DNA of 26,430 nt, from assembly GCA_016284485.1 (NCBI GenBank), contig JAEEOX010000134.1:1-26430 (forward strand). Direction: 5' to 3'. The notes beneath the pieces were generated by a model that ran no database searches, was not told the DNA's origin, and saw nothing but the letters and a program-made list of their open reading frames with translations. Origin of the DNA: Bacillota bacterium. GTDB taxonomy: Bacteria; Bacillota; Clostridia; Peptostreptococcales; Anaerovoracaceae. A program made the translations under genes and the position numbers. How positions within the stretch are numbered: position 1 is the first letter of the stretch; every line of letters begins with the position of its first letter. Shown here piece after piece: positions 8,119 through 16,481 of this stretch.

Positions 8119-9242
8119 ATGAGTTTTTTGAGCTCTTCGGCCACCAGTCTTACGTCATCCTCAGTCTTATAGGGATCCATGGGAAGACTGAGCACGGTGT
8201 TGCAGATCTCATCCGTCACCGGGCAGTCTGCCACAGCGCTGTCAGTGCCCTCGAAGGCTCCCTGGATGTGCATGGGCTTGATGTAGTAGATCATGGTGGG
8301 GATGCCCCTCTCCTTGAGAGCTGCCTGAAGTGCTGCTCTGTCAGTTCCTGCGGGAAGCTGGACCGTGTACTGTGCCCAGGAGGAAAGGAAACCTTCCTTC
8401 ACCTCGGGAAGTACCAGAGGAGTATCCTTGAGAAGCTCATCGTACCATGAGGCCACCTTGTTGACAGCGTCCACCTCGTATTCTTTGAAAGCCTTGAGTT
8501 TCTCCTGAAGCACAGCTGCCTGGACCGTGTCCAGTCTGCTGTTCATTCCGATCCTGATGTTGTCATACTTGGAGCTTCCCTTGCCGTGAACGGCATAGGA
8601 TCTGAGAAGGTCAGCCCACTGGTCGTTGTCAGTGAAGATTGCTCCGCCGTCTCCATAGCAGCCCAGAGGCTTTGCCGGGAAGAAGCTGGTGGTGGAGATG
8701 TCTCCGAAGGAGCATGCTCTCCTGCCGTTGATGGCTCCGCCGAAGCCCTGGGCTCCGTCCTCCAGAAGGAGAAGTCCGTACCTGTCGCAGATGGCTCTGA
8801 TGGCCGGCATGTCCGCGGGAAGTCCGAAAAGGTCCACTGCGATCACTGCCTTGGGAGCATACTTGCCCTCAGCCAGGACCTTCTCTATGGCCTCTTCAAG
8901 TCTGGCAGGATCCAGGTTGTAGGATCTTCTGTCCACGTCCACGAAGAGAGGTGTGGCGCCGACTGCACTCACCACTTCTCCGGAGGAGAAATATGTGAAG
9001 TCCGGTACGAAGACCAGGTCTCCCTTGCCGATCCCCCATGCCATGAGGGCAAGCTGGAGGGCATCGGTCCCGTTGGCGCAGGACACGCAGTGCTTCACGC
9101 CTACGTACTCTGCCAGATCCTTTTCAAGTTCCTTTACGTTGCTTCCTCCGATGAAAGCTGCCTTTGCGCAGACTTCCTGAACGGAAGTGTCGATGGCGGT
9201 CTTGAGGACCTGATACTGTTTCTTTAGATCTCTGAATTCCAT
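8115..9242 (-). CDS. wbpE: DegT/DnrJ/EryC1/StrS aminotransferase, WbpE-like (UDP-3-oxo-GlcNAcA 3-aminotransferase)
   Basis: A 375-residue PLP-dependent sugar aminotransferase. The start MEFRDLKKQYQVLKTAID and the segments SCANGTDALQLAL, EDGAQGFGG (Asp162) and TSFFPAKPLGCYGDGG (PLP-binding Lys191) match the WbpE/WlbC group. In the known WbpA-B-E-D-I pathway this enzyme puts an amino group from glutamate on C3 of UDP-2-acetamido-3-oxo-glucuronate. It sits directly after the WbpB-like oxidoreductase, which works with it in the characterised pathway. An AGGTGA precedes the ATG. The 71-nt gap upstream (9243-9313) is the longest inside the operon. The subgroup is inferred from neighbours as much as from sequence. 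Confidence 0.85.
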   Translation of the reverse strand: MEFRDLKKQYQVLKTAIDTSVQEVCAKAAFIGGSNVKELEKDLAEYVGVKHCVSCANGTDALQLALMAWGIGKGDLVFVPDFTYFSSGEVVSAVGATPLFVDVDRRSYNLDPARLEEAIEKVLAEGKYAPKAVIAVDLFGLPADMPAIRAICDRYGLLLLEDGAQGFGGAINGRRACSFGDISTTSFFPAKPLGCYGDGGAIFTDNDQWADLLRSYAVHGKGSSKYDNIRIGMNSRLDTVQAAVLQEKLKAFKEYEVDAVNKVASWYDELLKDTPLVLPEVKEGFLSSWAQYTVQLPAGTDRAALQAALKERGIPTMIYYIKPMHIQGAFEGTDSAVADCPVTDEICNTVLSLPMDPYKTEDDVRLVAEELKKLI

Positions 9243-9313
9243 TTGTTCACCTGTATTGATGTTCTTGTCTGAATTATGTTTTTTGCGCCCCCTGTGAGGG
9301 ACAAAACACCCGC

Positions 9314-10390
9314 TTAGAACGTGCCTTTCATGTCTGTTGAGGCAAAGTCCTCAAGGGGAAGTTTAACGGGCTGTCCGGTCTTCATGGACTTGTAGATGGC
9401 AAGCACCATCTCCAGACCGTTCCTGCCCGCCCTGGCGTCAACGTAGGGCTGACGGTGGTTCTTTATGGCGTCGATCACGTCGGCGTAAAGGCTGGTGTGA
9501 CCGTTTCCGTACACGTTGGAGGTCTGCTCCTTGAAGCCCTTGTTCTGCTGATCGGCCTCGGTCTCGTCGGAGAAGTCCCATACGTCGATGTTGTTGGTGG
9601 AGGTGCCGCCGATCTTCACGGTACCCTTTTCACCGAAGAGATAGAGGGTCTCTTCCAGGTTCTTGGGATATACGTTGGTGGTTCCCTCGATGGTGGCCAC
9701 TGCGCCGTTCTTGAAGGTGACCACTGCCATTCCGACGTCCTCAGCCTCGAGGTAATCGTGGAACTGCTGGCGAGTAACTCCGTACACCGTGTCCACTTCG
9801 CCGCCCATGAGCCATCTGAGAAGGTCTATTCCGTGGATGCACTGGTTCATCAGGCATCCGCCGTCGTCTGCCCAGGTGCCTCTCCAGGGTGCCTGGTCAT
9901 AGTAGCCCTTGTTCCTGTTCCATCTCACGTGGATGGAACCGTGGCTCAGTGTTCCGAAACGTCCCTCGTCCAGAGCCTTCTTGGTCTGCTGCACCGCGAT
10001 ATTGAAACGATTCTGGTGGCAGGCGGATACCACTACGCCCTTTTCCTCGGCCAGACGCACGATCTCGTCGGCGTCCTTCATGTTCATGGACATGGGCTTC
10101 TCGATTATGACGTTCACTCCGTGGTTGATAAGATATTTTGCGATCTCAGCGTGGTCGCCGGAGGGGGTGGCGATGGCTGCCAGCTCGATCTCCGGATGCT
10201 CCTCAAGCATCACCTTGTAGTCTGTGTATCTTGCGATCTTGTCCGCATCCTTCGGCATCTGCTTACCGAAAAGAATGTCGATGTTCTCCGGTACTGTATC
10301 GCAGGCCGCAACGAACTCCAGTCCGTTGTTGTCGCATGCTTTAACGTGGTTAACTGCGATCCTGCCGCATCCTATAAGCGCATATTTCAT
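9314..10390 (-). CDS. wbpB: Gfo/Idh/MocA-family oxidoreductase, WbpB-like (UDP-GlcNAcA 3-dehydrogenase)
   Basis: A 358-residue NAD-dependent enzyme. It has the Rossmann motif IGCGRIAVNH near the start, the family EKP motif at residues 97-99 (VIIEKPMSMN), and GGCLMNQCIHGIDLLRW with the likely active-site His186. WbpB/WlbA oxidises the C3 hydroxyl of UDP-GlcNAcA to a ketone, recycling its NAD with 2-oxoglutarate in known cases. Genes for the aminotransferase (WbpE-like) and acetyltransferase (WbpD-like) flank it on either side. The ATG has AGGAG with an 8-nt spacer. Family is certain; the substrate assignment rests on the B-D-E-I gene set. Confidence 0.87.
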   Translation of the reverse strand: MKYALIGCGRIAVNHVKACDNNGLEFVAACDTVPENIDILFGKQMPKDADKIARYTDYKVMLEEHPEIELAAIATPSGDHAEIAKYLINHGVNVIIEKPMSMNMKDADEIVRLAEEKGVVVSACHQNRFNIAVQQTKKALDEGRFGTLSHGSIHVRWNRNKGYYDQAPWRGTWADDGGCLMNQCIHGIDLLRWLMGGEVDTVYGVTRQQFHDYLEAEDVGMAVVTFKNGAVATIEGTTNVYPKNLEETLYLFGEKGTVKIGGTSTNNIDVWDFSDETEADQQNKGFKEQTSNVYGNGHTSLYADVIDAIKNHRQPYVDARAGRNGLEMVLAIYKSMKTGQPVKLPLEDFASTDMKGTF

Positions 10391-10403
10391 TAATCCTGCT
10401 CCT

Positions 10404-10988
10404 TTACTCGTTCTTTTCCTTTAATGCAACGCCTGTATATTCATAACGCCTGCCGCAGTCGGGGCAGACATAAAAGCCGTCTTTCTCCCTGAGTACCTGT
10501 CCGCACTCGCAGACCCATCCGATCCTCTTGGCCGGGACTCCCGCCATGAGGGCATGGGGCTCCACGTTCTTGGTCACCACTGCGCCGGAGGCGATGGTGG
10601 CGTATTCGCCGATGTCGTGTCCGCAGACCACCGTGGCGTTGGCGCCGATGGTGGCATCGTGATGGACCACTGTCTTCTTGTAGCCCGCGCTTCCCTTGGG
10701 GAACCTGGCTCTGGGGGTCAGGTCATTGGTGAACACCATGGAGGGACCGCAAAAAACATTGTCCTCCAAGGTGACTCCCTCGTACACGGATACGTTGTTC
10801 TGGATCTTCACGCCGTTTCCGATGTGCACATTGTTGGACACGTTGACGTTCTGTCCAAGGGAGCACTTCTCGCCTATGACGGCACCCTTCTGGATGTGGC
10901 AGAAATGCCAGATCTTGGTGCCCTGTCCTATTTCAACTCCGTCGTCCACATAAGATGATTCGTGAACGAAATAATCTTTGTCAGCCAA
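10404..10988 (-). CDS. wbpD: Left-handed beta-helix N-acetyltransferase, WbpD-like
   Basis: A 194-residue hexapeptide-repeat acyltransferase. Repeats such as GVEIGQGTKIWHFCHI, VIGEKCSLGQNVNVSNNVHI and IGANATVVCGHDIG make up the coil. The pattern closely resembles WbpD/WlbB, which acetylate the 3-amino group of UDP-GlcNAc3NA with acetyl-CoA. The C-terminus carries a small Cys-rich zinc-ribbon-like segment (CECGQV... CPDCGRRYEYTG), seen in many members of this group. The start is a TTG at 10988-10986 with GAGG eight nt upstream; it overlaps the preceding glycosyltransferase by 8 bp. An alternative is a generic sugar O-acetyltransferase, but the gene context favours WbpD. Confidence 0.87.
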   Translation of the reverse strand: MADKDYFVHESSYVDDGVEIGQGTKIWHFCHIQKGAVIGEKCSLGQNVNVSNNVHIGNGVKIQNNVSVYEGVTLEDNVFCGPSMVFTNDLTPRARFPKGSAGYKKTVVHHDATIGANATVVCGHDIGEYATIASGAVVTKNVEPHALMAGVPAKRIGWVCECGQVLREKDGFYVCPDCGRRYEYTGVALKEKNE

Positions 10989-12099
10989 TTTTCTTTCCTC
11001 TTTTCTCTGATATCTTTGAAAGGTCGGTACAGATCTGTTCCGCTCTGTCCTCCCATGTATTGCCTTCTCTTATGAATCTCAGGGCAGCCAGGTGCATCTC
11101 CTTCATCCTCACGGGATCCTTGAAGAAATCCCTGACCGCGTCCGCCATGGCCTCTATGGTGTAATCTTCGGCGAACACTGCAGCGCCGCTGTCCCTGAAA
11201 AGCCCCACCGAAGCCTTGCCGGGCCTGGCAATGAACGGCTTTCCGTGTGAAAAATACTCGTAGAGCTTGACGCTTACCGCCAGATCGTTGTAGGGGTCGT
11301 TTTCCTTGGGGACCATGCATACCGCCGCCTGGTCGTAGTACCTGTTGAGTTCCTCTCCCGATGCGTGGGCTATGGTGAGATATGGGTGCTCACGTTCCAG
11401 CTCCTCCTCGGTCTTTCCTATAAGGGCCAGTTCCTGAGCCCTGCAGACCACCGTAAGCGGATACTCCTCCGTCCCCTCTGCGTTAAGAATGTCATAGGCT
11501 CTGAGCATGTCTCCGAAGCCGTATCCTGTGGCGATCCCGCCTATGTACAGGCTCATGCGGCTCTCCGGTACCGGCGGATCCATGACCTCCCCTGCCGGGG
11601 GAAGAGCTCTTGGATCCGGGTGCGGGATCACTCCGCAGGCCGCATCGGAGGGCATGTACAGTATGTCCGCATATTTCGCCACGAACCTCTCGTCCCTCTT
11701 GAACAGAGGAAGTGTGTAGTGGTAGATCAGTTTGTTCCTCAGACCCTCTCCCGGGCCGTACATCTCGGGATATCTGTAGTAGAAGTCTCTGTAGAAATAT
11801 CCCACCGGCACTCCCATGTCGTGGACCCTTCTGATCAGCTTCCTGTCCTCCTTCAGGAAAAGAGGATGTGTGGCATTCTCCACGTAGCAGATGTCCGGAG
11901 TGTTTCCGTCCAGCCAGGCGTTGGCTTCCGCAACGCTCCGCCTGTGCTCCGAATTGTCGTGGGTGATGAAGTCGTCACCCTTCACAAGGATCACTTCATG
12001 ACCCTTTCGGAGGAACGCGTCATAGATCTTCTGGGGCCTCACCGAGGAGCCTGAGGTCTTTATATTGAAATCAGCAAATGTTATGTAAAGTATCTTCAT
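10981..12099 (-). CDS. Divergent GT-B glycosyltransferase
   Basis: A 372-residue protein with a GT-B layout: MKILYITFADFNIKTSGSSV and a SRPxK-like SVRPQKIYDAF at the N-terminus, GHEVILVKGD next, and a donor half with SLYIGGIATGYGFGDML and NDLAVSVKLYEYFSHGKPFI. The KLYEY glutamate matches the second E of the GT4 E-x7-E pair; the first is not conserved (Leu). No membrane segment is visible. Its ends overlap wbpI (ATGA) and wbpD (8 bp), so it is made together with the ManNAc3NAcA pathway. It is a likely cytoplasmic repeat-unit glycosyltransferase, with donor unknown. Confidence 0.82.
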   Translation of the reverse strand: MKILYITFADFNIKTSGSSVRPQKIYDAFLRKGHEVILVKGDDFITHDNSEHRRSVAEANAWLDGNTPDICYVENATHPLFLKEDRKLIRRVHDMGVPVGYFYRDFYYRYPEMYGPGEGLRNKLIYHYTLPLFKRDERFVAKYADILYMPSDAACGVIPHPDPRALPPAGEVMDPPVPESRMSLYIGGIATGYGFGDMLRAYDILNAEGTEEYPLTVVCRAQELALIGKTEEELEREHPYLTIAHASGEELNRYYDQAAVCMVPKENDPYNDLAVSVKLYEYFSHGKPFIARPGKASVGLFRDSGAAVFAEDYTIEAMADAVRDFFKDPVRMKEMHLAALRFIREGNTWEDRAEQICTDLSKISEKRGKKIG

Positions 12100-13184
12100 C
12101 TGTTCTCGTCATACTTCATGAGAGCTTCCACGATCCTGCGGGCAGCATGTCCGTCGCCGAAGGGCTTGTATTCCGGATCTATGGTCTGCACGTGGGACAG
12201 CTTCTCCAGAATGTCCTTCTCGTCAGGTCTCGCCAGCTCGTTTCTGTTGGACACCATGGTGGCGGGCCAGACCACGAAGTCCAGCACTGTCACGCACTTC
12301 TTCTCGGCGAAAAAGGCTTCTGTCTGAAGGCCGCCGGAATCGGTAACGATCTTTTTTGCGTTCCTTACCAGGCAGGCGCTCTCCAGATAGCCCACGGGCT
12401 CGCAGAGTATCACGTTCTCGTATCCGTACTGACTGTTCAGTCTCAGGGCTCTCTTCTTGTTCCTGGGATGCACCGGATAGATGGTGGGAGCATCCAGACT
12501 GTTCATGGCCCTCAGTATGCCGTTCAGCGACTCATCGTCGTTGGTGTTTTCCTCTCTGTGGCAGGTCATGTAATAGTACTCGCCGGGAACGCTGACCTCT
12601 CCGGAACCGTCCAGCTTAGTCAGAGTGAAATCCGAAGGAGACTTCTTCATGCTGTTCTTCACGAAAGCGTCGTACATGGTGTTTCCCACCAGCACCGCCC
12701 TGCTGCCCAGATTCTCCAGTTCCAGATTGGCGTAGTCCTCATCGGTCACCGCCAGAAGCAGCGATGATACGTGATCCGCACAGACCCTGTTGATCTCCTC
12801 GGGGTTGGTCATGGAATGGGTCCTGGTTCCTGCCTCAACGTGGCAGATGGGGATGTGCAGCTTGGCTCCGGCTATGGCTGCCGCCAGAGTGGAGTTTGTA
12901 TCCCCGTATATCATGAGCCAGTCAGGTCTTTCCTCGATCAGGACCTTTTCGATCTCCATCATCATGGTTCCGGTCATGACGGCGTGTGAACCGCCGGATA
13001 TGCCCAGATTGTAGTCCGGATGAGGTATCTCCAGTTCCTCGAAGAACTGCTCGCTCATGTTGTAGTCGAAGTGCTGTCCGGTATGGACGATCACCTCTTT
13101 GTATTCTTTTCTCAGTTCAGGAGAGACCGCAGACAGTTTGATGAACTGGGGTCTGGCTCCCACTACGCTTACTACTTTTCTCAT
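12096..13184 (-). CDS. wbpI: UDP-GlcNAc 2-epimerase family, WbpI-like (UDP-GlcNAc3NAcA 2-epimerase)
   Basis: A 362-residue non-hydrolysing 2-epimerase. Visible conserved parts are GARPQFIKLSAVSPEL, HTGQHFDYNMSEQFFEEL, YGDTNSTLA (Asp95), CHVEAGTRTHSMTNPEEINR (Glu117, Glu129/130), CHREENT (His209-Arg210) and VTDSGGLQTEAFF. The PEEINR wording and the neighbouring B, D and E genes point to WbpI/WlbD, which turns UDP-GlcNAc3NAcA into UDP-ManNAc3NAcA, rather than WecB/MnaA. After the DSGGLQ motif the usual RDxTE(R/W)PE stretch is replaced by VLDFVVWPATMVSNRNELA. The ATG overlaps the previous stop by 4 bp. Confidence 0.85.
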   Translation of the reverse strand: MRKVVSVVGARPQFIKLSAVSPELRKEYKEVIVHTGQHFDYNMSEQFFEELEIPHPDYNLGISGGSHAVMTGTMMMEIEKVLIEERPDWLMIYGDTNSTLAAAIAGAKLHIPICHVEAGTRTHSMTNPEEINRVCADHVSSLLLAVTDEDYANLELENLGSRAVLVGNTMYDAFVKNSMKKSPSDFTLTKLDGSGEVSVPGEYYYMTCHREENTNDDESLNGILRAMNSLDAPTIYPVHPRNKKRALRLNSQYGYENVILCEPVGYLESACLVRNAKKIVTDSGGLQTEAFFAEKKCVTVLDFVVWPATMVSNRNELARPDEKDILEKLSHVQTIDPEYKPFGDGHAARRIVEALMKYDENR

Positions 13185-14455
13185 AAAATTCCCTCTATAA
13201 GTTCCGTAAAGAGTTCCTCCAGCTTACGGTTCACCACCGGCATGTCGAAGTCTTCTCTGAACCGCTCAAGGCCTCTTCCGCCCATGGCGCGGTTCTCCTC
13301 TTCATCGGCCAGGAAGTTCAGCATGACTTCCTTTGCGGAAGACACATCTCCCTCACGGTAGGTGCGTCCCGTCCCGTACTGTTCCATGTAGGCCTTTGAG
13401 AATCCTTCCAGTGAGGACATCACCGGAAGACCTGCTGCCATGTAGCCGATTATCTTGTTTCCGAAGGCGTCCCTGAAATCCTCCAGATTCCTGAAGGGAT
13501 ACAGCCCTACGTTGCTGAGTCTGAGAGCCGACTGTATCTGCACATTGGAGCACCAGCCGGGGAAGACGATCTTGTCGCAGTCTCCCGCAGCTTCTCTGAA
13601 CTTCTGCTCAGCGTCCCCTGCTCCGATAAGAAGCAGCCGCACGTCAGGTCTCTCGGAAGCTATCTCTCTGAATGCCCTGATCACAGTTTCCATATCCAGG
13701 GTGCTCATGCTGAAGGTCCCGAAATACGTGAAGTTGAAGGTGTCTTCTGTGATCCCCATGGATCTCCATGCTTCCATGGCAGGTGCAAGTTCCTCCTCCT
13801 GGATCTCGCTGTTCTCGTAGCCTATGTAGACCACCCTGTCCATGGGACCGCCCGGCCTTCCGGCCTTCTCAAGCCCCCATCTCAGCGAGCCCGGAGTAAC
13901 GCCGGTGATGGCGTCGGCCTGTCTGAAAAGTTTTTTTGCTCCGTTTATGGAAGGCATGAGAGCCACCTTTGCAAGGCCCTGCATGCTCTCCGGGAAAACT
14001 CTGGTGAAGATGTCCGGCCAAAGGTCCCTCACGTCCAGCACCACCGGGACTCCGGTCTTTTTGCCGTAATCCAGGGCCTCCTTAGCGAAGGTCTGGGTGG
14101 GCCAGGAGCAAAATATCACGTAAGGAAGACTCTCCTTCTTGAAGCTTTTGCGGAGCTCACCTGCAAGTTTCCTGTAGAAGAGCACTCTCTTGGGTGAGGT
14201 GTTCCTGGAATAGGTCACCGGGGAATAGAGAGCCACCAGCTTCTCGTTGTCGTTGATTTCTATCTCCTGAGTGGATCCGAAGCGGTCGGTCTTCTTGCCG
14301 TGGTCGAATCCCGGGGCGAACCAGGTCACTTTCCAGCCCTTCTTTGACAGGTACTCCGTCAGAAGTCCCGCCCTCATCAGCCTGGGATCATCATCCGTGG
14401 GAAGCGGCTCGCAGTCAGATATTATCCATGCTCTCTTGAAGTTCGTATCCATCAT
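13181..14455 (-). CDS. GT4-like glycosyltransferase with degenerate E-x7-E motif
   Basis: A 424-residue GT-B protein that resembles WbuB/FnlL-type amino-sugar transferases: WIISDCEPLPTDDDPRLMRA near the start, VVLDVRDLWPDI (the DxRDLWP motif) and FTYFGTFSMSTLDMETVI at the domain junction. In the donor site the expected E-x7-E reads D329-AFGNKII-G337: both glutamates are changed, while the downstream YMAAGLPVMSS is conserved. It is encoded straight after the initiating transferase (ATGA overlap). It could therefore add the second sugar, though position alone does not prove it. Start choice is between two adjacent ATGs at 14455 and 14452; I take the first. Confidence 0.84.
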   Translation of the reverse strand: MMDTNFKRAWIISDCEPLPTDDDPRLMRAGLLTEYLSKKGWKVTWFAPGFDHGKKTDRFGSTQEIEINDNEKLVALYSPVTYSRNTSPKRVLFYRKLAGELRKSFKKESLPYVIFCSWPTQTFAKEALDYGKKTGVPVVLDVRDLWPDIFTRVFPESMQGLAKVALMPSINGAKKLFRQADAITGVTPGSLRWGLEKAGRPGGPMDRVVYIGYENSEIQEEELAPAMEAWRSMGITEDTFNFTYFGTFSMSTLDMETVIRAFREIASERPDVRLLLIGAGDAEQKFREAAGDCDKIVFPGWCSNVQIQSALRLSNVGLYPFRNLEDFRDAFGNKIIGYMAAGLPVMSSLEGFSKAYMEQYGTGRTYREGDVSSAKEVMLNFLADEEENRAMGGRGLERFREDFDMPVVNRKLEELFTELIEGIL

Positions 14456-15174
14456 TTCCTCAAAAATACTTCGAATACGGTGCCCAGAAGGGTCCTGAAT
14501 TCTCTTCCGAGACTGAATTCCCTGACCGTTCTCAGATTTATGTCCATCTTCCTGGGAAGTATGTCTCTCAAGTAGGTCTCGTCGGCGTTTTCGGCGCTTT
14601 CCAGAAGCTCGGCCTCGTCCTTGAATTCAACTGAGGCTTCCGACGTTATGCCTGCGGGAAGGAGCAGCGTTGCCATCATCTCAGGGGTGTAGCGCTCCAC
14701 ATATTTCACCGCTTCCGGTCTCGTTCCCACGAAGGACATGTCTCCGGTCAGGACATCCAGCACCTGTGGGAATTCATCCAGTCTGTGGTCTCTCAGCCTG
14801 GCGCCCACCCTGGTGATCCTGCTGTCTCCGCTGACGGTGACGGCGGACCCCAGTCTGTCCGCATTGTTTACCATGGTGCGGAACTTGTGGATCCGGAATT
14901 TCCCGCCGTAAGCCGTGACCCGCTCCTGCCGATAGAACACCGGTCCCTCCGAGTCGGCCTTGATCATCACTGCGATGACACCCATGGGGATCGCGAGCAC
15001 CACAAAAGTGACGCAGCCGGCCACGATGTCGAAGGCACGTTTGACCACCAGGCTTCCCCGGTGTTTTGCGAGCACGTCATAATACGGCCTGACCGCATCC
15101 GTCCTCATGGAATCCGGAAGATCCTCCCACTTCGGAAGACGGTACCATTTTCTCGAGTTAAGTTCTCGTCTCAA
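14452..15174 (-). CDS. Initiating phosphoglycosyl transferase (small monotopic PGT, bacterial sugar transferase)
   Basis: A 240-residue 'bacterial sugar transferase' domain protein with the N-terminal region and one hydrophobic re-entrant helix at about 48-72 (FDIVAGCVTFVVLAIPMGVI). The catalytic core follows: GPVFYRQERVTAYG, FRIHKFRTM, the Asp133-Glu134 dyad in HRLDEFPQ, and DMSFVGTRPEAVKYV. Such enzymes move a sugar-1-phosphate from UDP-sugar to undecaprenyl phosphate and start the repeat unit. The stretch TPEMMATLLLPAGITSEAS and C-terminal REFSLGREF resemble what I recall of pneumococcal Spr1655/B. fragilis WcfS types that use UDP-AATGal. That fits the upstream dehydratase and aminotransferase. 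The start is TTG 15174-15172 with GAGGG seven nt upstream. Confidence 0.88.
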   Translation of the reverse strand: MRRELNSRKWYRLPKWEDLPDSMRTDAVRPYYDVLAKHRGSLVVKRAFDIVAGCVTFVVLAIPMGVIAVMIKADSEGPVFYRQERVTAYGGKFRIHKFRTMVNNADRLGSAVTVSGDSRITRVGARLRDHRLDEFPQVLDVLTGDMSFVGTRPEAVKYVERYTPEMMATLLLPAGITSEASVEFKDEAELLESAENADETYLRDILPRKMDINLRTVREFSLGREFRTLLGTVFEVFLRK

Positions 15175-15211
15175 TTACGTTCCCTCTGTCGAAAAGTTCT
15201 TCTCAGGCTTC

Positions 15212-16480
15212 TTACTGTTCCTCCGGGAAAAGTTCCCGGTAAGATGCCAAAACGCTCTCTATCACGTAATCCTGGTCATCATCGGTCATCACGGTGTGAA
15301 GCGGAAGCGTGACCATGTTGGAATACTGTTCTGTGGCATTGGGATAGTCGGCGGGATCCACTCCCATCTCCTGATATCCCGTGTGCAGGGGTATGGGCTT
15401 GTAGTGCACGTTGGCCGCAACTCCCCTCTCCGCCAGCTTCGTTATGAGGGCGCTGGCTTCCTCTCTGGTCTTTCCTGTGAGCCTGATGGGATACAGGTGG
15501 CCGGAGGACTGATATTCATCGGTATAGTGCTTCTGAAGTTCCAGCGGAAGAACGCTGAACGCTTCATCGTACTTCTCGATCATGTGTCTTCTCCTGAGAA
15601 GTATGTCGTCGTACCTTCTCATCTGAGCCAGACCGATGGCAGCGTGAACGTCTGTCATGTTGCACTTGAACCAGGGGGCTGCGATATTGTATTCCCAGCT
15701 GCCCAGCTGTGTCTTCTGAAGGGCGTCCTTGTTCTGTCCGTGCAGCGAGTAGAGCATGTAGAGACGATAGAGCTCCTCGTCATCCAGACCCGGGATGTCT
15801 CTCCAGGTCACTGCTCCACCCTCAGCCGTGGTCAGGTTCTTCACGGCGTGGAAGCTGAAGTTTGTGAAGTCCGCATAGGAACCCACCGGTCTTCCGCGGA
15901 ACACGGCGCCGAATGAATGGGCCGCATCCTCCATGATCACCGGTCTTCCGATGAGGGTCTGAAGCTTCTTTCCAAAGCCTGTCTGATCCAGGGGCTGTCC
16001 CTCTGGTCTGTTCTGTGAGGGAGTGAAAAGATGTTTCTTGGATTCCAGTATCTCCAGTACCGCATCCACGTCGGCGGGGATCCCGAAAAGATCCACGGGC
16101 ACCACCACTTTGGTGCGTTCATTGATAGCGGCCTCCAGTTTGCGGAGATCCCAGGTGAACTTGCCCTTCTCGCAGTCGACGGGAACTATGGTGGCTCCCA
16201 CGTGGGCCGCAACGGATGCGCTGGCCGTATATGTGTAGGCCGGTACTATTACCTCGTCTCCGGGGCCGATGCCCAGGATGCGGAGGGTCATCTCCGCGCA
16301 TGCTGTGTTGGAGTTCAGGCATGCGGCCTTTCCGGTGCCGCAGCGCTGAGCCACCTGGCGCTCCAGTTCTTTGGTCTTGGGGCCTGTGGTGATCCATCCT
16401 GATCTTAAGGCGTCCACCACTTCGTTTATCTCAGCCTCTGTTATGTCAGGCGGGCTGAAGGGTATTTTTCTCTGTTCCAT
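15212..16480 (-). CDS. DegT-family aminotransferase, probable UDP-4-keto-6-deoxy-GlcNAc 4-aminotransferase (AATGal type)
   Basis: A 422-residue PLP enzyme, longer than most DegT proteins (about 370-390). It starts KIPFSPPDITEAEINEVVDA. It has SGWITTGPKTKELE, NSNTACAEMTL, MEDAAHSFGAVF (Asp185) and NFSFHAVKNLTTAEGGAV with the PLP Lys214. An insert at about 148-178 (KKHLFTPSQN... FGKKLQTLIGR) separates the Rossmann-like half from the PLP site; I recall such inserts in AATGal synthases of pneumococci and related Firmicutes. It follows the 4,6-dehydratase by one base and precedes the PGT by 37 nt. Expected product: UDP-2-acetamido-4-amino-2,4,6-trideoxyhexose (galacto or gluco). No dedicated 4-N-acetyltransferase is seen, so the amine may stay free. 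Confidence 0.85.
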   Translation of the reverse strand: MEQRKIPFSPPDITEAEINEVVDALRSGWITTGPKTKELERQVAQRCGTGKAACLNSNTACAEMTLRILGIGPGDEVIVPAYTYTASASVAAHVGATIVPVDCEKGKFTWDLRKLEAAINERTKVVVPVDLFGIPADVDAVLEILESKKHLFTPSQNRPEGQPLDQTGFGKKLQTLIGRPVIMEDAAHSFGAVFRGRPVGSYADFTNFSFHAVKNLTTAEGGAVTWRDIPGLDDEELYRLYMLYSLHGQNKDALQKTQLGSWEYNIAAPWFKCNMTDVHAAIGLAQMRRYDDILLRRRHMIEKYDEAFSVLPLELQKHYTDEYQSSGHLYPIRLTGKTREEASALITKLAERGVAANVHYKPIPLHTGYQEMGVDPADYPNATEQYSNMVTLPLHTVMTDDDQDYVIESVLASYRELFPEEQ

Positions 16481-16481
16481 G

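Noticed and set aside
9243..9313. Possible terminator or second promoter in the 71-nt gap in the polysaccharide operon
   Set aside because: Only a tiny CCC/GGG stem without a T-run and no paired -35/-10 boxes are seen; it looks like an ordinary spacer.
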